The translations under genes were made by a program, and so were the position numbers. The notes beneath the pieces were generated by a model that ran no database searches, was not told the origin of the DNA, and saw only the letters and a program-made list of their open reading frames with translations. Positions 8,404 through 17,388 of a stretch of DNA of 53,882 nt are shown piece by piece. The stretch is taken from contig DADT01000028.1 of NCBI GenBank assembly GCA_002495065.1, forward strand, positions 41,929-95,810, in the 5' to 3' direction. The stretch is from Methanoregula sp. UBA471 (GTDB taxonomy: Archaea > Halobacteriota > Methanomicrobia > Methanomicrobiales > Methanospirillaceae). Each line of letters opens with the position of its first letter. Position 1 is the stretch's first letter.

Positions 8404-8917
8404 TTTCCTTGCTTTTCTCAAAAGCCGTTCTTCGGTCCGCAGCTACGAAAGTGTGCCGTTATCCGAAGAGGAAATTGAATATATCCTGGCCTGTGCAGGA
8501 ACTGCACCGAGTGCCGGCAACCTCGAATCGTGGGACGTGGTTGTCGTTACCGATGAAGAGGTCAGGAGTGCCCTCTCCGAGGCTGCATTGGATCAGCCCC
8601 ACGTGGAACAGGCAGCCGCTGTCTTTGTGGTGTGCGCCAATTATGTGCGGTCGATGTCACGCTATGGAGAACGGGGCATCCTGTATGGACTCGAGGATGC
8701 CGTGATCGCCTGTACCTACATGATGCTGGCGGCCCATGCACGAAAACTGCATTCGTGCTGGACCGGGGCTTTTAATGACGATGAGGTGCGGGGGATCCTT
8801 GACCTGCCGCAGCATATCCGTCCCGTTGCGCTCCTTGCCGTGGGCAAGGGGCACCCCCCGGCGGTTCTTACCGGTCGGATGGCTGCCGGAGAACATGTAC
8901 ACCGGAATATCTGGTAA
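8390..8917 (+). CDS. nitroreductase-family flavoprotein
   Basis: A 175-residue FMN-dependent oxidoreductase of the nitroreductase superfamily. It has the N-terminal FMN phosphate-binding motif KSRSSVRSYE, the APSAGNLESW motif, and near the C-terminus PVALLAVGKGHPP followed by an Arg-rich end. I start it at the ATG at 8390, not the longer open frame from 8273, because the family begins directly with the FLKSRSSVR helix and the extension has no family similarity. The natural electron acceptor is unknown; a second nitroreductase lies at 46.8 kb. Confidence 0.9.
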   Translation: MDSSDFLAFLKSRSSVRSYESVPLSEEEIEYILACAGTAPSAGNLESWDVVVVTDEEVRSALSEAALDQPHVEQAAAVFVVCANYVRSMSRYGERGILYGLEDAVIACTYMMLAAHARKLHSCWTGAFNDDEVRGILDLPQHIRPVALLAVGKGHPPAVLTGRMAAGEHVHRNIW

Positions 8918-8929
8918 GGAGGAGAAGTA

Positions 8930-9268
8930 ATGCCTGATTATGTTGTGACCCTGGAGTCGGCATGGTTCCTGCGCGATGTCAAATCCCTTGACGATGCGAT
9001 CGGAATTGCCATCAGCGAGGCAGGAAAGCGGCTCAATCCTGCAGCAAAATATGTGGAAGTCGAGGCGGGTTTTCTCACCTGCCCCTATTGCGAAGAGACC
9101 CTCTCCAGCGCAATTGTCGTTGCAGACACCGCCCTTGTGGGCCTTGTCCTCGAGATGAAGGTCTTCAGGGCTGAATCCCCCGAACATGCCGAGCGTATTG
9201 CGAAATCGGTGATCGGGAAAGCCCTCAGGGAAGTGCCCCTGAAACTACTGGATGTGCAGCCGATATGA
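8930..9268 (+). CDS. UPF0212 (DUF555) family protein
   Basis: A 112-residue archaeal conserved protein with the family's very regular sequence: DYVVTLESAWFLRDV, DDAIGIAISEAGKRLNP, a CPYC pair (about residues 51-54) that could bind metal, and EHAERIAKSVIGKAL at the C-terminus. GGAGGAG sits 5-12 nt before the ATG. It lies between nitroreductase and PfkB genes and overlaps the latter by 4 nt. The biochemical role of the family is not known to me. Confidence 0.9.
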   Translation: MPDYVVTLESAWFLRDVKSLDDAIGIAISEAGKRLNPAAKYVEVEAGFLTCPYCEETLSSAIVVADTALVGLVLEMKVFRAESPEHAERIAKSVIGKALREVPLKLLDVQPI

Positions 9269-10164
9269 TCCATGTCGTCGGGCATACCGCCACAGACTAC
9301 ATCTCCCATGTACCTCACCTTCCCGCGAAAAACTGCTCGACGCATATCTCCGAGCGGCAGATCTATTTTGGCGGGGGGGCGGCAAATATTGCTGCAGGCA
9401 TTGCCGTGCTGGGAGGGCAGGTAACCCTCATATCCTGTACAGGAAGCGATTTTGCCGGCAGCGAGTACGACCGCTGGATGAAAAAGATCGGTGTCCACCA
9501 GCAGTTCTTCATCGTCCCGGATGCGAATACGCCGACGGCATTCATGTTCACGGACGACGCAGGTGACCAGATGACCTTTTTTGAATGGGGTGCATCAAAG
9601 GCATTTGCCACTTCTGAGGCTCCCCATCTCCCGTTTGTTCACATGGCGACGGCAGATCCGGAGTTCAACTGCCGGGTTGCCGAAAGAAGTGAGTTCACCT
9701 CGTTCGATCCCGGGCAGGATGTGTTCTGGTACACTAAAGAACAGCTCGGGACGATCCTTGCCAATACCGATATCCTGTTTGCCAACCAGCACGAGGTGCA
9801 GCAGATGTGCACTACTCTTGGCATGACAAGAGATGCGATCATCAGGCAGGTGGGTACCGCAATTTTTACCATGAGCAGTAACGGGAGCACATTGTATACG
9901 GGAGGTGCAGAGCACTTCATCCCTGTCGTCCCCGTCACCCTGGTCGATCCTACCGGGGCAGGTGACGCGTACCGGGCCGGGTTCCTCTCTGCATACGTGA
10001 AGGGGTATCCGCCGCTGACCTGCTGCAGGATCGGCACGGTCACCGCCTCATTTGTCGTGGAACATGCAGGATGCCAGACACATCTTGCGGACTGGAACGC
10101 GCTGCAGATCCGGTACCAGCAGTATTTCGGTAGTCTCGGAGTACCTTCCAAAGGGAATGTGTGA
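9265..10164 (+). CDS. PfkB-family carbohydrate/nucleoside kinase
   Basis: A 299-residue ribokinase-fold kinase. The N-terminal glycine motif (FGGGAANIAAGIAVLGG, about residues 35-51) and the C-terminal PfkB signature DPTGAGDAYRAGF (228-240) with catalytic Asp234 and its anion hole are intact. It transfers ATP phosphate to a sugar, nucleoside or related alcohol. Similar methanogen proteins act on sugars or nucleosides, but this substrate is not determinable. ATGA overlap with UPF0212 upstream; it ends 3 nt before the ATG of the Dph6-like gene. Confidence 0.93.
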   Translation: MIHVVGHTATDYISHVPHLPAKNCSTHISERQIYFGGGAANIAAGIAVLGGQVTLISCTGSDFAGSEYDRWMKKIGVHQQFFIVPDANTPTAFMFTDDAGDQMTFFEWGASKAFATSEAPHLPFVHMATADPEFNCRVAERSEFTSFDPGQDVFWYTKEQLGTILANTDILFANQHEVQQMCTTLGMTRDAIIRQVGTAIFTMSSNGSTLYTGGAEHFIPVVPVTLVDPTGAGDAYRAGFLSAYVKGYPPLTCCRIGTVTASFVVEHAGCQTHLADWNALQIRYQQYFGSLGVPSKGNV

Positions 10165-10166
10165 TC

Positions 10167-10823
10167 ATGAGCTGGGCGGCGCTCACCTCCGGAGGCAAGG
10201 ACTCTATTCTTTCTGTCCAGAAGGCGATAGACAGCGGGAAAGATGTCAGGTACCTTGTCACTGCCCGCCCTGAAAACCGTGATTCGTACATGTTCCATTC
10301 CGCAAATCTTGACGCCGTTGCCGCGATCGCAAAGGTTGCCGGGATGAAGTACGTGGAGATACCAACACCGGGACGCAAGGAGGAGGAACTTGCAGATCTC
10401 GAAGCGGGACTTGCCGCACTCGATGTTGAAGGTGTGATCGCCGGGGCTGTCGCATCCCGATACCAGGCCGACCGCGTGAAGGCAATCACCGACCGGCTGG
10501 GGGTCGAACTTTTTACTCCGCTCTGGCACATGGACACGGAGGTGCTGATCAGGGAAGTCGCAGATCGCATGGAGGCAATCATCATCGTCACGGCAGCGGA
10601 GGGGCTGGACCAGGATTTCCTGGGGGCCCGGTTCGATGAGGCCCTTATCAGGAAACTCAGGCAGGTCGCTGCCGTCCACCGGATTAACCTGGCCGGGGAA
10701 GGCGGGGAGTACGAGACGCTCACCCTCAATGCACCGTTTTACTCGCGACCGATCACCTACGCAACTTGTGAGATCCGGTCATCCCCCGGCCGTCACGAAA
10801 TGGTCCTCGGGGGTTTTGCCTGA
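10167..10823 (+). CDS. dph6: diphthine-ammonia ligase-like ATP pyrophosphatase (Dph6 family)
   Basis: An N-type ATP-pyrophosphatase with the PP-loop SGGKDS near the N-terminus and the Dph6-family block GEGGEYETLTLNAP near the C-terminus. The family catalyses the last step of diphthamide formation on elongation factor 2, amidating diphthine with ammonia. The role here is inferred from family membership. A GTG at 10161 offers a two-residue-longer start; I prefer the ATG at 10167. The stop overlaps the start of the DUF2070 gene (TGATGG). Confidence 0.88.
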   Translation: MSWAALTSGGKDSILSVQKAIDSGKDVRYLVTARPENRDSYMFHSANLDAVAAIAKVAGMKYVEIPTPGRKEEELADLEAGLAALDVEGVIAGAVASRYQADRVKAITDRLGVELFTPLWHMDTEVLIREVADRMEAIIIVTAAEGLDQDFLGARFDEALIRKLRQVAAVHRINLAGEGGEYETLTLNAPFYSRPITYATCEIRSSPGRHEMVLGGFA

Positions 10824-12577
10824 TGGCCCAGAACAGTGATGTAAAACTCGGTCAGCTCACCCGCTTTATTTTTACCGCTCCCTCGTGGAAACGTTCATTG
10901 TTCCTGATTGTCATCCTCGGCCTGCTAATCGATGGTGCGGGTGTCCGGGCATGGGTTATCCTGCCTTTCTCCGCCCTGCCGTTCTCGGGCACCCTGGCAT
11001 TCACCATACCAGCGATAGCGGCCCTCGTACTGACAAAACCGATTATAGAATATACCGGGAAAACGATGACCTGGAACCGGTCAGCCCTCCTTGCCCTTTC
11101 CAGCACGGTCTTTGGGGTCATTATAACATTTATCGCACTAGCATCGTCGGTCAGGCTCATTCCCCTGTTCTATGCAATCTCGCTTGGTTTTGTCTTTGGC
11201 CTCCGCCTGTTTGTGCTGGTCGCTATCGCTGATTACCGGGTCCCCCGGATGCTTATCCCGGCGTTCACCCAGAGCAGTGTGGGCATCCTTGCAGGTATAA
11301 TCCTCTTCTCACCGTCATTCGGTATTCTTGCTTTGGTGCTGCATATCGTCTTCGGCCTCGGTTTTGCAGCCCTTATCTGGATGATCGAACGTCCGCTCAG
11401 GCGTGCCTTCCAGATACGCGGGCTCGCGTTTATCAATGCATTTATCGCCCATATGACTGACGGGTCCTCGAAAGGAATGGAAAATTTCTTCCGGGAGATC
11501 GGTGAGGAGATATTTGTGCCCCAGGTGAGCTTCTTTTTCCGCCGTTCGACCGCAAACCCGATAATGTTCACCGTCCCCAACCTGCACCCGGGCCCCATGG
11601 GTGAGATCGGGGGAGGCAACCTTCCCAAGGTGTTGCATGACAGTTTTGAGGACGAGACCCTGGTCGCCCACGGGTGTGCAACCCATGACTTCAACCTCGT
11701 TTCAGAAACGGAAATTGACAAAGTGATCGATGCGCTGCAGAAATCCCGCCAGAATATTACCTACTCCGGTGTTGCCGGGCGAGCGGAACGCCTGACCGTT
11801 GGTTCCGTGCAGGTCCTCTACCAGCGGTTCGGTGACTCGGTTCTTTTAGTGACCACCCGTTCCCCGCAACGGACAGAAGACCTTGATTTCTCGATCGGCA
11901 TGACCATAATGGCAGAGGGACACCGCTGGTTCCCCCATGTCGCAGTCGTGGATGCGCATAACTGCATGACCGATCTCTCGTCACCGGTCCTCCTGGCGAC
12001 CCTGACAGCGACCGAGTACCAGCAGGCATCGCTGGAGGCAATGGACAGGTGCCGCACGACGCCGCTCTACCCGTTCCGAATCGGCGTCAGCCATCATACC
12101 ATGCCGTTCAGCCGGGTACAGGGATTCGGGGACCTGGGAGTGCAGGCCATGGTTGTCGAAACTGAAGGGCAGCGAACCGCATACATGCTCATCGATGGCA
12201 ACAACATGGCAGAGGGAGTACGTGAAGTACTGCTGGAAGAGGTGCTGAAAGTTGTTGACCATGCCGAAGTGATGACAACGGATTCCCATGTCGTGAACAC
12301 AATCACGGGCAAAAACCCGGTAGGAATGCATGTCGGGACTGCTGAATTCCTGCCATTGGTGATGAAAGCGCTCCAGGCGGCACTGGATAACCTTTCGCCG
12401 TCAGAAGTTGCAGGAGCCACTGCACATTGTGAGCATATCGTTGTTTTTGGCTCCAACCGGATCTCCCAGCTCGCCAGCACCGTCAATGCAATGCTCGTGT
12501 TTGTCGCACCACTCTCCCTTGCGATGCTCCTCCTGGCATTCCTGCTCTCGCTGGTCGCCTATATTGTGATTGTCTGA
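10823..12577 (+). CDS. DUF2070 family membrane protein
   Basis: A 584-residue archaeal membrane protein. The first about 190 residues contain roughly six or seven hydrophobic segments. A soluble region follows (about 200-540) with conserved-looking His/Asp motifs (NLHPGPMGEIGGG, VVDAHNCM, GVSHHTMPF), suggesting a metal-dependent hydrolase-like domain. A last hydrophobic segment (about 553-583) returns to the membrane. This is the DUF2070 layout. The reaction is unknown, but the His-rich motifs make an enzymatic role more likely than transport. It is the last gene of the operon. Confidence 0.9.
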   Translation: MAQNSDVKLGQLTRFIFTAPSWKRSLFLIVILGLLIDGAGVRAWVILPFSALPFSGTLAFTIPAIAALVLTKPIIEYTGKTMTWNRSALLALSSTVFGVIITFIALASSVRLIPLFYAISLGFVFGLRLFVLVAIADYRVPRMLIPAFTQSSVGILAGIILFSPSFGILALVLHIVFGLGFAALIWMIERPLRRAFQIRGLAFINAFIAHMTDGSSKGMENFFREIGEEIFVPQVSFFFRRSTANPIMFTVPNLHPGPMGEIGGGNLPKVLHDSFEDETLVAHGCATHDFNLVSETEIDKVIDALQKSRQNITYSGVAGRAERLTVGSVQVLYQRFGDSVLLVTTRSPQRTEDLDFSIGMTIMAEGHRWFPHVAVVDAHNCMTDLSSPVLLATLTATEYQQASLEAMDRCRTTPLYPFRIGVSHHTMPFSRVQGFGDLGVQAMVVETEGQRTAYMLIDGNNMAEGVREVLLEEVLKVVDHAEVMTTDSHVVNTITGKNPVGMHVGTAEFLPLVMKALQAALDNLSPSEVAGATAHCEHIVVFGSNRISQLASTVNAMLVFVAPLSLAMLLLAFLLSLVAYIVIV

Positions 12578-12957
12578 GTAATTTTATCAGCATCGATCAG
12601 CTCTGGTGAAATTGACTTTGGAGAAATTTGCACAAGGGAAATAATCATTTTAACGTTTTTCGGGGGCCTTGCACCCGCCACTGTGGCATCCCCCCGTATG
12701 ATACACGGGGAATCCGAAGAATCCTGAATATCGATTACTAACGTAAGGTCGGCTTTTCTCTAAGCCGGGAAATCATCATGTTATGCCGCTTTCGGAAGCT
12801 CTGCTGACACCATTGTGTCATCAACCACCGATATCCGTGGAAACCAATGGCAACCTGAAATCCATTATTCTGGTAGAACCGGTTTTCTGCAGAGCCCGTT
12901 AATCAATCTTTTTTTTAATCCGGGCCTTTTCTGACCAAAAGATATATTCCATATGAA
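12578..12957 (+). ncRNA. hairpin-rich intergenic region; candidate structured RNA before the TnpB-like gene
   Basis: No credible ORF, but a chain of short perfect hairpins: CGGGGG (12661-12666) with CCCCCG (12691-12696), enclosing GCCAC/GTGGC; alternatively CCCCGT (12692-12697) with ACGGGG (12705-12710); CGGCTT (12750-12755) with AAGCCG (12762-12767); GCTT-TCGG-AAGC (12788-12799); TGACAC-CATT-GTGTCA (12805-12820); CCAC/GTGG (12825-12840). An imperfect AACCGG/CCCGTT stem and a run of nine T (12908-12916) follow. The first two pairings exclude each other, as in a switch. Strand is assumed from the T-run and the downstream gene. Confidence 0.4.
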
Positions 12958-13821
12958 TTGATTATTGATTATTTGGAAAGGAGGCTTTCACCAGAACTTG
13001 TTTTACCCTGCAGGCATTTCGTACAGCGGTTGAATTATCAAAAGGATGGGAAGGTGATCGAAGTTCATCCAGCCATGTTCATACAACCCCGCTGGATCGG
13101 TGTCGACCTGAACACGACCGGCCATGTGGCGGTCGCAGCCGAACCGGTCAGCGGGAAAGTAATGAAACTGGGGAAAAATATCCACTACAATCACAGTCAT
13201 TCATTGAAGAACTGCACGAAATTATGGAAAGAGGGTAAACTCTGGAAACTTAAAAAGTATAAATCCCGGGAACGGAAAAATTTCAAAACAGCCATCAATA
13301 CCATCTCCCGCCAGATTGTCTCGTTTGCCGAGTCGCTCGGGTCGGGAATCAAATTCGAAAAGCTCTTTTCCACACGTTACTCGCACCCTGACAGCGCTCA
13401 GGGACTGTATGATTTTTCCTTCGATAACGGATCATTTTACTCCCTTCAGCGTTTGGTGGAGAAACGTGCAAACGAGCGGGGGATCGATGTCCTCTATGTA
13501 AATCCTGCATACACGTCGAAGCGGTGCAGTCGCTGCGGTAATTATGGGAGACGGTTTCGCAAACGGTTCGAATGTCCCCACTGCGGGTATGTCGCACACG
13601 CCGATGTGAACGCTGCATTCAATATCGCAACAACAACGAGGAGCCTGGCAATTGCAGACAGGCTTGCTGAAACAGGGGAATCTGCCCGTCTGTCTAAAAA
13701 GCAGTTGCGAAGGCTCATCAGGCTTCAACCTGTTGCGGGTATCGCCTTTACGGATAATTCCGTACCGGCAATGAGCGATCTTCCCTGTTGTGAAAATATC
13801 CTTGCGGTGCTGGAACACTAA
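12958..13821 (+). CDS. short TnpB-like (IS605 OrfB) RuvC/zinc-ribbon protein, N-terminally truncated
   Basis: The RuvC nuclease core of TnpB is complete: Asp50 in WIGVDLNTTGH, Glu134 in IKFEKLFSTR and Asp216 in HADVNAAFNIA. The zinc ribbon CSRCG...CPHCG (Cys190/193 and Cys206/209) is also intact. Full TnpB proteins have about 100 more residues before the first RuvC motif; only about 42 remain here. The start is a TTG at 12958; the frame is open only back to a TAA at 12916. There is no TnpA and no clear element ends, so this is either a decaying element or a solitary RNA-guided-nuclease relative. A TGGG-GTTA-CCCA hairpin plus T7 follows at about 13850-13866. Confidence 0.8.
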   Translation: MIIDYLERRLSPELVLPCRHFVQRLNYQKDGKVIEVHPAMFIQPRWIGVDLNTTGHVAVAAEPVSGKVMKLGKNIHYNHSHSLKNCTKLWKEGKLWKLKKYKSRERKNFKTAINTISRQIVSFAESLGSGIKFEKLFSTRYSHPDSAQGLYDFSFDNGSFYSLQRLVEKRANERGIDVLYVNPAYTSKRCSRCGNYGRRFRKRFECPHCGYVAHADVNAAFNIATTTRSLAIADRLAETGESARLSKKQLRRLIRLQPVAGIAFTDNSVPAMSDLPCCENILAVLEH

Positions 13822-14078
13822 AATATTTTAGCTGTGGGAGAAAACCTGGGGTTACCCATTTTTTTAATAGGCTATGACGATGATTCCCCCCCGGTTCCTC
13901 CATTTCCCGGGGTATTTTTTTCATCAACCTTTTTGAATGGGTTATCGAATTTCGGGAAAACTACATGGGGTATAGGCAGCGGTGCTTATTCAGGTTGATA
14001 TAAAAAATCTGCCTTTTTTTTCTTTATTGTCCAGAAACAAGCTCATACATCGCATTTTTCAGAAAATTGTAGAATTTT
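13822..14078. other. intergenic, no gene seen
   Basis: AT-rich sequence between the TnpB-like gene and the compound-hairpin repeat. It holds the terminator-like hairpin near 13850-13866 and several T-runs; I see no coding signal. The open frame starting at 13982 only spans the repeat and has no plausible protein. Confidence 0.6.
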
Positions 14079-14196
14079 ATGATGATCACCCGCCTCAGGG
14101 CCTCTCCGAGGCACGGCGGGTCAGAATGTTGCAGAGGATTTTTTTGTTACTGATCCGCCGCGGGGGCGTCCCTTCGGGGGCGGCGGCGTTCATCAT
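14079..14196. repeat. compound-hairpin repeat, copy A
   Basis: A 118-bp GC-rich element closed by ATGATGA (14079-14085) and TCATCAT (14190-14196). Inside are two hairpins. One is ACCCGCC/GGCGGGT (14088-14094 with 14115-14121) enclosing GCCTC-TCC-GAGGC. The other is CCGCCG/CGGCGG (14155-14160 with 14181-14186) enclosing GTCCC-TTCG-GGGGC. A diverged second copy lies at 47562-47680, with the hairpins conserved and the sequence between them unrelated. It could be a structured RNA, a REP/MITE-like element or a protein-binding palindrome. Confidence 0.75.
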
Positions 14197-14410
14197 TTCG
14201 TGGAAAGAAGTATGCATCCCTTATCGGATCTAAGAAAAAACGGGTGCAAACCTGTTTCACTTCCGTTTCTTCATACCAGATTATACAATTAACAGGATCT
14301 GTCGTTGCGCTGACTGGTTGGAATTCACAGAGTAAGAATTCAGGACAAAACCTCATACACAGAATACTACCCGAGCCTGAATGAAATTGATAAATAGGAA
14401 TAATCCCGCA

Positions 14411-15229
14411 TCACCGCACGATCGGCGATGCGTTCAGATCGAACGGGTTGACCCTCATTGCAAGCGAGAAGAGGTAGGGGTAATTTGCTTTCAGGTGTTG
14501 CATATACCGCAGCCATGCGAGAGCAAGGTGGCGATACGCCCGGTTAATATCAACGGAAAGGTGGTTATAATCGGTCTGGGGAAGACCGGTGAGCCGTTCA
14601 CGGATTACCAGTTCCTCATTCAGGTGAAACAGGGCCTGCATCAGTTCGGTGAAGGCCTCATGTTCGAGAAGCTCGGGGTTTTCCAGCAGCCGGATCATGA
14701 AATCCTCCCGCTTTCTCAAGTGGTCCCGCAGAGCTTCAAGATCAAAATCCTGGCTTTTAACAGCATAGGAGTGGTTTTCCAGCAGACCATACGCTTTCTT
14801 AAAATCATCTACCGACCACTTGTCCACGACAACGAGAGCTGCACGTATCTCGCCAATAGCCGGGTCCTTTCCCCCAAACAACTTGAGCAGGCGGATCCCC
14901 AGTTCAGAAAAGAGAACGCCGACGATCATATTCATCTTTTTTAAGCGCTCGGCACGTTCCCGCTTATCGATGAGGTATTCAATTGAATTTGCCACAAGCC
15001 CGATAAAAACACCCACCCCAAGGAGGATAACGATGATGACCGTCATTTTACCCAAAGGGGTTACCGGGTGCAGGTCACCGTAGCCAACTGTTGCAATGGT
15101 GACAATGATGAAATAGAATGCATCGAGAAAAGAGAAACCCTCCTCGAACATCAGTGCGATCATCCCGCCAATAATTACGCACAGGAATAATGCGATATAG
15201 ATCTGGAAACGAAACGAAATCCTGTTCAT
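14411..15229 (-). CDS. two-TM ion channel (potassium-channel family) with helical cytoplasmic domain
   Basis: A 272-residue membrane protein. The first hydrophobic helix (about residues 8-28), pore loop with the K+ selectivity filter TVGYGD (47-52) and second helix (about 60-83) form a minimal Kir/KcsA-like pore domain. The remaining about 190 residues are soluble and mainly helical, with no RCK/TrkA-N nucleotide motif. Four copies should form the pore. The location next to the Kdp pump operon suggests a role in K+ balance. ATG at 15229; a TATA-like AATTTTTATT lies about 20-35 nt upstream. Confidence 0.9.
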   Translation of the reverse strand: MNRISFRFQIYIALFLCVIIGGMIALMFEEGFSFLDAFYFIIVTIATVGYGDLHPVTPLGKMTVIIVILLGVGVFIGLVANSIEYLIDKRERAERLKKMNMIVGVLFSELGIRLLKLFGGKDPAIGEIRAALVVVDKWSVDDFKKAYGLLENHSYAVKSQDFDLEALRDHLRKREDFMIRLLENPELLEHEAFTELMQALFHLNEELVIRERLTGLPQTDYNHLSVDINRAYRHLALAWLRYMQHLKANYPYLFSLAMRVNPFDLNASPIVR

Positions 15230-15417
15230 CTTATCGGACTCTTATTCACGAACAATAAAAATTAATCGGTAGCGATGAAGAAAAGATATGGGACCAGTCC
15301 GCTGCCGTCAGCGTGCTGCCCTTCCCGTTCTCCATTACCACGTTTCGTGGACGCTGTTCGTGCTTCGGACCGGAAATCCGTTGTAAAGGGTATCGAAAAG
15401 GATCGATGTCCATTACT

Positions 15418-17388
15418 CTACAACGGGGAAGTCCTGGCCAGGTTCACCCGTTCGAGGGCAAGTGCCATCTGGTTTGCGAAAGCCGTGAGGATCCGTTCCT
15501 GCTCATGCGTAATTACTCCCTCCGGATCGGTGGGTTTCACTCCGATGACCCCCATAACACCAGCCGAACTCTGCAGCGGAATGTACCTGAGCCGGGATCC
15601 GTGGAGGGTGTCGGTATCATAACCGGCAATACTCTTATGCTGGAATGCCCAGGTCGCTACTGCAATGTCGTCTGCATCCAGCACCGGCCCGGAACCTGAC
15701 GGGTGAACGGTGAGACGCTCCTCATCCGGAAGAAGAACGACGCTTTCCCAGTGGAATATTTCCTGGATATGGCGGGTAACCGCAGAAACAATCGAGTCAG
15801 CATCGGCAGCCACAGCGAGGTCCTGGGAAAGGGCGTACAGCGTCCCGGTTTCAATCTCCCGCGCCTGAGCGGCAAATGCATGCTCACGTGCCCTGGTCAC
15901 GAGGAGGCTGATCAGGGCACCGACAATGATCATACCCGCAAAGGTGATGAGGTATTCGGTATCGCTAACCCTGAAGGTAAAATACGGCGGAATAAAGAAG
16001 AAATCAAAGGCCAGAACCCCGATAATGGCAGTATAAATTGCCGGGCGGAGTCCCCGTCGGAATGCGACGACGACGACCGCAAGAAGGTAGAGCATGGCAA
16101 GATTTGTCGGAGAAATGAACGATTTTATCAGCCAGCCGATAATAGTAACAGCAGCGACAAGTCCGGTGCAGGCGAGATAATCCCGGGGAAGAGTTACCGG
16201 GAGCAGGAAATCCAGGTCACCGATTTTCTGCGGGATATCTTCGCTGCTGCTGATAACGTAGATATCAATATTCCCGCTGTCATGGATGAGTTGATCGACA
16301 ACGGATCCAAAAACATATTCCTGCCACCGGGGGCGCAGTGTTTTCCCGATTATGATGCGGGTGATGTTATGCCGGCGTGCATAATCGATCACGGTCGTTG
16401 CAATGTTAAGCCCGAATACGGTGACCGTAGTCGCTCCCAGCTTCCCGGCAAGCTGCAAAGATCGGGTCAGTTGCTCCTTTGCTTCTTTTGAAAGCCGGTA
16501 GTGTGCCGGTGTTTCTATGTAAATGGCAGTCCACTGGGCCCCCATCCTGTCGGCCTGCCTCCGTGCAGTCCTTACCAGTCGCTCGGATAACGGACCCGAT
16601 CCAACAGAGACGAGGATATGCTCTCCTGCAGCCCACGGCCCCGGTATAGAACGGGTCTGCATATAGGCAAGCATCTGCTCATCGATCCGCTCTGCTGCAC
16701 GGCGAAGGGTAAGTTCACGCAATGCGAAGAGGTTCCCTTCATTGAAGAACTGCTCGATTGCCCGGGCTGCCATATCAGGGACGTAGACTTTCCCGTCCCG
16801 CAACCGCTGGAGAAGTTCCGAAGGGGTAAGATCGACCACCTCGATCTCTGACGCTTCATCGATCACCCGGTCAGGGACCGTTTCGCGTACCTGCACACCG
16901 GTGATCTGGGCAACGACATCATTGAGACTCTCGATATGCTGGACATTCAGCGTTGTGTATACATCGATACCTGCATCAAGCAGTTCCTCGACATCCTGGT
17001 AACGCTTGGGGTGTCGTGAACCGGGAATATTTGTGTGAGCGAGTTCGTCGACAAGAACGAGTGATGGGCGGAGACAGAGAGTTGTGTCGAGGTCAAATTC
17101 CGTGAGCGTGACCCCCCGGTAGTCAACTGTTTTCCGGGGGATGAGAGTAAGCCCTTCAAGCAGCGCCTCTGTCTCCGGCCTGCCATGGGTCTCGACGTAG
17201 CCGACCTGGACGTCAATACCTTCGGAACGCCGGAGGTGTGCTGCCCTGAGCATTTCGTAGGTCTTCCCGACACCTGCAATGTACCCGAGGAGGATTTTCA
17301 GCTTGCCCCGGTTCTTTGTGCGTTCCTCGCTCTGCACCCTCGCAAGAAGAACATCAGGATCGGGACGACATTCAGGAGCAATGACCAT
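15418..17388 (-). CDS. kdpD: KdpD-like sensor lacking the histidine-kinase domain
   Basis: About 656 residues: an N-terminal KdpD domain with Walker A GYIAGVGKTYEM and LVDELAHTNIPGSRH, a USP-like domain (about 255-375), four membrane helices (about 395-500) and a GAF domain to the end (about 525-650). The HisKA and HATPase domains of full KdpD (about 900 residues) are missing. The frame ends cleanly and no kinase follows in any frame. It can therefore bind ligands but not phosphorylate a partner. No kdpE is seen. I start at ATG 17388; a TTG at 17397 would abut the kdpB stop. Confidence 0.92.
   Translation of the reverse strand: MVIAPECRPDPDVLLARVQSEERTKNRGKLKILLGYIAGVGKTYEMLRAAHLRRSEGIDVQVGYVETHGRPETEALLEGLTLIPRKTVDYRGVTLTEFDLDTTLCLRPSLVLVDELAHTNIPGSRHPKRYQDVEELLDAGIDVYTTLNVQHIESLNDVVAQITGVQVRETVPDRVIDEASEIEVVDLTPSELLQRLRDGKVYVPDMAARAIEQFFNEGNLFALRELTLRRAAERIDEQMLAYMQTRSIPGPWAAGEHILVSVGSGPLSERLVRTARRQADRMGAQWTAIYIETPAHYRLSKEAKEQLTRSLQLAGKLGATTVTVFGLNIATTVIDYARRHNITRIIIGKTLRPRWQEYVFGSVVDQLIHDSGNIDIYVISSSEDIPQKIGDLDFLLPVTLPRDYLACTGLVAAVTIIGWLIKSFISPTNLAMLYLLAVVVVAFRRGLRPAIYTAIIGVLAFDFFFIPPYFTFRVSDTEYLITFAGMIIVGALISLLVTRAREHAFAAQAREIETGTLYALSQDLAVAADADSIVSAVTRHIQEIFHWESVVLLPDEERLTVHPSGSGPVLDADDIAVATWAFQHKSIAGYDTDTLHGSRLRYIPLQSSAGVMGVIGVKPTDPEGVITHEQERILTAFANQMALALERVNLARTSPL

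Noticed and set aside
13982..14233. 83-codon frame between the TnpB-like gene and the ion channel
   Set aside because: It runs across the compound-hairpin repeat, and the corresponding frame is not kept in the second copy.
15703..16491. 262-codon plus-strand frame
   Set aside because: Shadow of kdpD; composition is low-quality and it contains no motif.
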